Both the position numbers and the translations under genes were made by a program. This document shows positions 4,743 to 8,301 of a stretch of 8,301 bases of DNA, piece by piece. The stretch covers positions 1-8,301 of the forward strand of contig CAIXAY010000417.1 of NCBI GenBank assembly GCA_903917505.1, read 5' to 3'. The DNA comes from an uncultured beta proteobacterium. GTDB lineage: Bacteria > Pseudomonadota > Gammaproteobacteria > Burkholderiales > Rhodocyclaceae. Under the pieces are notes generated by a model. That model ran no database searches. It saw only the letters and a list, made by a program, of their open reading frames with translations, and was not told the DNA's origin. Position 1 is the stretch's first letter. Each line of letters opens with the position of its first letter.

Positions 4743-7700
4743 ATGTCCGAGCCACACGCCGCACCTTCATTCATCCATCTGCGCCTGCACAGCGAATATT
4801 CAGTCACTGACGGCATTGTCCGCCTTGACGACGCGCTCGCGCGGGCCGCTGCGTATGGTATGCCGGCGCTGGCGCTGACCGATCTCGGCAACTTCTTCGG
4901 GCTGGTCAAGTTCTACACCGCGGCGCGTTACAAGGGCATCAAGCCGCTGCCTGGCGCCGATGTCTTCCTGGCCAACAAGACCGACCCCGACCGCCCCTAT
5001 CGCATGCTGTTGTTGTGCCGTTCGCGCCAGGGCTATCTGCAGCTTTGCGAACTGCTGACGCGCGCCCAGCTTGCGCCGCGCCTGCGCGGGCGCGCCGAAA
5101 TCACCCGCCAGATGCTGCGCGACGTCGGCGTCGATGGCCTCATCGCCCTGTCCTCCGCCAGCCACGGCGACATCGGCGAAGCGCTGCTGCAAGGTCATCG
5201 CGAACAGGCGGCGAGCCGCGCCCGCTACTGGGCGAGCCTGTTCCACGGCGCTTTTTATCTCGAAGTGCAGCGCATTCATTCGCGCGAGCATGCGGCGCAG
5301 GAAGCGCTGATCGCCGCCACCGCCGATCTCGCGGCCGAACTTGAATTGCCGCTCGTCGCCACGCACCCGATCCAGTTCCTCGAGCGCGGCGATTTCAAGG
5401 CGCACGAAGCGCGCGTCTGCATCGCCGAAGGCTATATGCTGGGCGATCCGCGGCGGCCCAAGCTGTACACCGAAGAGCAGTACTTCAAGTCGCCCGGCGA
5501 AATGGCCGAACTGTTCTCCGACCTGCCGGAAGCGCTGGCCAATTCGGTCGAGATCGCCAAGCGCTGCAATTTCGAAATCACCCTCGGCAAGAACTACCTG
5601 CCCGATTTTCCGACCCCGGATGGCGTGACGCTCGACGATTTCCTCTGTCAGGAAGCCGTGCGCGGCCTCGAAGTTCGCCTGAAGCAACTGTTTCCCGATC
5701 CGGCGGTGCGCGAAGCGCAGCGCCCGACTTACGAGGCGCGCCTGAAGATCGAGACCGAGACCATCGTGCAGATGGGTTTCCCCGGCTACTTCCTGATCGT
5801 TGCCGATTTCATCAACTGGGCCAAGCGCAACGACGTGCCGGTCGGCCCCGGACGCGGCTCGGGCGCGGGTTCGCTGGTCGCCTACTCGCTGGGCATCACC
5901 GATCTCGATCCGCTGCGCTACGCGCTGCTGTTCGAGCGCTTTCTCAATCCCGAGCGGGTGTCGATGCCCGACTTTGACATCGACTTCTGCCCGGACGGGC
6001 GCGGACGGGTCATCGAGTATGTGCGCGGGAAATACGGCGCGGCCGCGGTGTCGCAGATCGCCACCTTCGGCACCATGTCGTCGAAAGCCGTGATCCGCGA
6101 TGTCGGTCGCGTCCTCGATCTGCCTTACAGCGTTTGCGACCAGCTATCGAAGCTGATCCCGCTCGAGACCAACAAGCCCTTGTCGCTGGCCAAGGCCATC
6201 GAAGCCGAGCCGCAACTCAAGGCCAAGATCGAGGACGAGGAGGAAGTCCGTGAGCTCTTCGACCTCGCCGCGCGCCTCGAGGACCTGACGCGCAACGTCG
6301 GCATGCACGCCGGCGGCGTGCTGATCGCGCCGGGCAAGCTCACCGATTTCTGCCCGCTCTATTCAGCCGATGGTGGCGAGTCGGTGATCTCGCAGTTCGA
6401 CAAGGACGACGTCGAGAAAGTCGGCCTCGTCAAGTTCGACTTCCTCGGGCTGCGCAACCTGACGATCATCAAGCTCGCGGTCGATTACGTCGAGCAGCTG
6501 ACCGGCGAGCGTCCCGACCTCGACGCGCTGGCCTTCGACGATCCGGCGGCCTACCAGATTCTCAAGGACGCCAATACAACGGCGATCTTCCAGGTCGAAT
6601 CCGAGGGCATGAAGAAGCTCCTCAAGAAGCTTGCGCCCGACCGCTTCGAGGACATCATCGCCGTGCTCGCGCTCTACCGTCCCGGCCCGCTCGGCTCGGG
6701 CATGGTCGATGACTTCATCCTGCGCAAGAAAGGGCAGCAGAAGATCGACTACTTCATCGACGATCTGAAACCCTGCCTCGAGCCGACCTATGGCGTCATC
6801 GTGTACCAGGAACAGGTGATGCAGATCGCCCAGGTCATCGGCGGCTACACGCTCGGCGGCGCCGACCTCCTGCGCCGCGCGATGGGCAAGAAAAAAGCCG
6901 AGGACATGGCGCTGCATCGCGACCTGATGGCCGCGGGCGCGAAGAAGAAAGGCTACGACGCCAGGCTCGCGACGCAGCTCTTCGACCTGATGGAGAAGTT
7001 CGCCGAGTACGGTTTCAACAAATCGCACACCGCGGCCTACGCCGTCGTCACCTATCAGACCGCCTGGCTCAAGGCGCACCACTGTTCGGCCTTCATCGCC
7101 GCGACGTTGTCCTCGGACATGGACAACACCGACTCGGTCAAGACCTTTTATGACGATGCGATCGCCAACCGTCTGACCGTGCTTGGCCCCGACGTCAATG
7201 CCTCGGCCTACCGCTTCACGCCGGTCGATCGCACGACCATCCGCTACGGCCTCGGCGCGGTCAAGGGCACCGGCGAGCAGGCGGTCAATTCGATCCTCAA
7301 GGCGCGCGCGAGCGGCGGCGATTTCAAGGACCTGTTCGACTTCTGCCAGCGCGTCGACAAGCGCATGGTCAACCGGCGCACCGTCGAAGCGCTGATCCGC
7401 GCCGGCGCCTTCGACGCACTCGACGATCACCGCGCGCGTCTGATGGCCTCGGTCGGCATCGCCATGGAGGCGGCCGAGCAGGCCGAACGCAACGCCATGC
7501 AGGTCAGCCTGTTCGATGTCTTCGACAGCGCGACCAGCGCCGAACACGGGCCACAGTACCACGAGGTGCCACGCTGGAAAGAGCGGCAAAAGCTCTCCGA
7601 GGAAAAGCTGGCGCTCGGCTTTTTCTTTTCCGGCCATCCCTTCCACGGTTTCCAGGCCGAAGTCTCGCGCTTCGCGCGCAAACCGCTCGCCGCGCTGCAG

Positions 7701-8231
7701 GCGCGCAAGGAGCCGCAACTCCTGGCCGGCCTGGTGGTCGGTGTGCGCACCAAGTTTACGACGCGCGGGAAAATGGCCTTCGTGCAGATCGACGACGGAA
7801 CGACTTCGCTCGAAGTCTCGGTGTTCAACGAGATCTTCGAAGCCGAGCGCGGCAAGATCAAGGACGACGAAGTGCTGATCATCGAAGGCAAGGTGCAGCG
7901 CGACGATTTCGCCGGCGAAGGCAAGGTGCGCGTCATCGCCGAGCGCCTGCTGACGCTCGCCGAAGCGCGCGGGCGCTTCGCCCGGCACCTGCGCCTCTCG
8001 CTCAACGGCCAGGCCAGCGGCGGCAACGCCCAGGCCGCCGTGCAGCGTCTGCGCGCGCTGCTGGCGCCTTACACGCCCGGCAACTGCCCGGTGCGCCTGG
8101 CCTACCGCAACGCCGATGCGGTGTGCGAATTGACGCTCGGCGAGAACTGCCGGGTGCGCCTGGAGGATGATTTGCTCGCCACGCTCGGCGACTGGCTGAG
8201 CAGCGAAAACGTCAGCATCGATTACAACTGA
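4743..8231 (+). CDS. dnaE: DNA polymerase III alpha subunit
   Basis: The predicted protein has 1162 aa, complete and close to the E. coli length of 1160. It is the catalytic subunit of the replicative polymerase and works with the epsilon proofreader, the beta clamp and tau. An N-terminal PHP domain (about 8-275) begins FIHLRLHSEYS. Two metal-ligand positions differ from active PHP domains: Arg14 in LRLH and Leu48 in TDLGN, so a PHP exonuclease is unlikely. The C-family catalytic aspartates are Asp412 and Asp414 in PDFDIDFC and Asp566 in KFDFLGLR. Fingers and helix-hairpin-helix regions follow. QVSLF (920-924) is the beta-clamp-binding motif. An OB fold lies at about 993-1070 and a tau-binding-type C-terminal domain after it. 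The ATG at 4743 matches the MSEP start of relatives. GGAG at 4727-4730 is 12 nt away, which is long. The stop is 3 nt before a probable IS end. Confidence 0.97.
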   Translation: MSEPHAAPSFIHLRLHSEYSVTDGIVRLDDALARAAAYGMPALALTDLGNFFGLVKFYTAARYKGIKPLPGADVFLANKTDPDRPYRMLLLCRSRQGYLQLCELLTRAQLAPRLRGRAEITRQMLRDVGVDGLIALSSASHGDIGEALLQGHREQAASRARYWASLFHGAFYLEVQRIHSREHAAQEALIAATADLAAELELPLVATHPIQFLERGDFKAHEARVCIAEGYMLGDPRRPKLYTEEQYFKSPGEMAELFSDLPEALANSVEIAKRCNFEITLGKNYLPDFPTPDGVTLDDFLCQEAVRGLEVRLKQLFPDPAVREAQRPTYEARLKIETETIVQMGFPGYFLIVADFINWAKRNDVPVGPGRGSGAGSLVAYSLGITDLDPLRYALLFERFLNPERVSMPDFDIDFCPDGRGRVIEYVRGKYGAAAVSQIATFGTMSSKAVIRDVGRVLDLPYSVCDQLSKLIPLETNKPLSLAKAIEAEPQLKAKIEDEEEVRELFDLAARLEDLTRNVGMHAGGVLIAPGKLTDFCPLYSADGGESVISQFDKDDVEKVGLVKFDFLGLRNLTIIKLAVDYVEQLTGERPDLDALAFDDPAAYQILKDANTTAIFQVESEGMKKLLKKLAPDRFEDIIAVLALYRPGPLGSGMVDDFILRKKGQQKIDYFIDDLKPCLEPTYGVIVYQEQVMQIAQVIGGYTLGGADLLRRAMGKKKAEDMALHRDLMAAGAKKKGYDARLATQLFDLMEKFAEYGFNKSHTAAYAVVTYQTAWLKAHHCSAFIAATLSSDMDNTDSVKTFYDDAIANRLTVLGPDVNASAYRFTPVDRTTIRYGLGAVKGTGEQAVNSILKARASGGDFKDLFDFCQRVDKRMVNRRTVEALIRAGAFDALDDHRARLMASVGIAMEAAEQAERNAMQVSLFDVFDSATSAEHGPQYHEVPRWKERQKLSEEKLALGFFFSGHPFHGFQAEVSRFARKPLAALQARKEPQLLAGLVVGVRTKFTTRGKMAFVQIDDGTTSLEVSVFNEIFEAERGKIKDDEVLIIEGKVQRDDFAGEGKVRVIAERLLTLAEARGRFARHLRLSLNGQASGGNAQAAVQRLRALLAPYTPGNCPVRLAYRNADAVCELTLGENCRVRLEDDLLATLGDWLSSENVSIDYN

Positions 8232-8234
8232 AGG

Positions 8235-8301
8235 TGAACCGGCCCCTATTTTTCTGGACACGAATTTGGGGTAAAACCGTGTCTGGAAAAAGGAGTTTGA
8301 A
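8235..8301 (+). mobile_element. Probable left end of a second insertion sequence (IS3-like), truncated by the window
   Basis: From 3 nt after the dnaE stop the sequence reads TGAACCGGCCCC and then an AT-richer stretch. It starts with TG, as IS3-family ends do, and resembles IS3-type ends beginning TGAACCG-CCCC that I recall. It ends with AAAAAGGAG (8287-8295) and TTTGAA, which looks like a ribosome binding site for an ORF starting just past 8301. Composition differs sharply from dnaE. Without the ORF or the other end this is a moderate call; an ordinary intergenic region is the alternative. Confidence 0.45.
8249..8291. repeat. Imperfect inverted repeat after dnaE
   Basis: The 14-nt arms 8249-8262 (TTTTTCTGGACACG) and 8278-8291 (CGTGTCTGGAAAAA) are complementary at 12 positions around a 15-nt loop. 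It could be part of the IS end, or a hairpin that limits read-through between dnaE and the next gene. It lacks a T-tract after the stem on the plus strand, so it is not a standard dnaE terminator. Confidence 0.5.

Noticed and set aside
4594..4878. A 94-codon plus-strand frame overlapping the dnaE start
   Set aside because: Its upstream start lies in intergenic sequence with no ribosome binding site, and the frame has no recognisable content. Only its internal ATG at 4735 is kept as a regulatory question.
6363..8261. A 632-codon open frame on the minus strand opposite dnaE
   Set aside because: It is antisense to a clear dnaE with all its motifs, and it is rich in Arg, Val, Glu, Ala and Gly in the way of GC-rich shadow frames. 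It has no recognisable domain.

Overview
The window looks like chromosomal DNA from a GC-rich proteobacterium. Its DnaE resembles the beta/gammaproteobacterial DnaE1 type (about 1160 aa, degenerate PHP metal site, QxxLF clamp motif at residue 920). The membrane-anchored TAXI protein and the coding style suggest a betaproteobacterium, perhaps of the Rhodocyclales. That assignment rests on general likeness, not on a search.

Layout. Bases 1-78 may hold the 3' end of an upstream gene. A TAXI-type periplasmic receptor with two membrane anchors (112-1449) overlaps by 4 nt an orphan ParA/MinD-like ATPase (1446-2075); the two form a small operon. A pirin/YhhW-like cupin with a full metal site follows (2145-2840). 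Facing it on the minus strand is a small exported glycine-zipper protein gene. This gene is split in two (5' part 4313-4551, 3' part 2856-3020) by a 1292-bp IS630-family element (3021-4312), which lies in the opposite orientation and is flanked by a duplicated TA. Removing the element and one TA restores a continuous 133-codon reading frame. The IS transposase is in two frames joined across a TTT-CCC-CCC-AGA stretch, so a +1 frameshift is needed for a full DDE enzyme. A 191-bp divergent intergenic region then leads to dnaE, the replicative polymerase alpha subunit (4743-8231, complete). The last 67 bases, starting 3 nt after the dnaE stop, look like the left end of a second, IS3-like element whose first ORF would start beyond the window.

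How the parts relate. The receptor and ATPase are translationally coupled and may act together at the inner membrane, but no TRAP membrane subunits and no ParB are present. Pirin and dnaE are independent housekeeping genes. The clearest recent event is the IS630 insertion, which destroyed the glycine-zipper gene so cleanly that the pre-insertion sequence can be read. I see no CRISPR array, tRNA, rRNA, riboswitch or convincing new multi-gene defence system. The least explained part is the TAXI-ParA pair.
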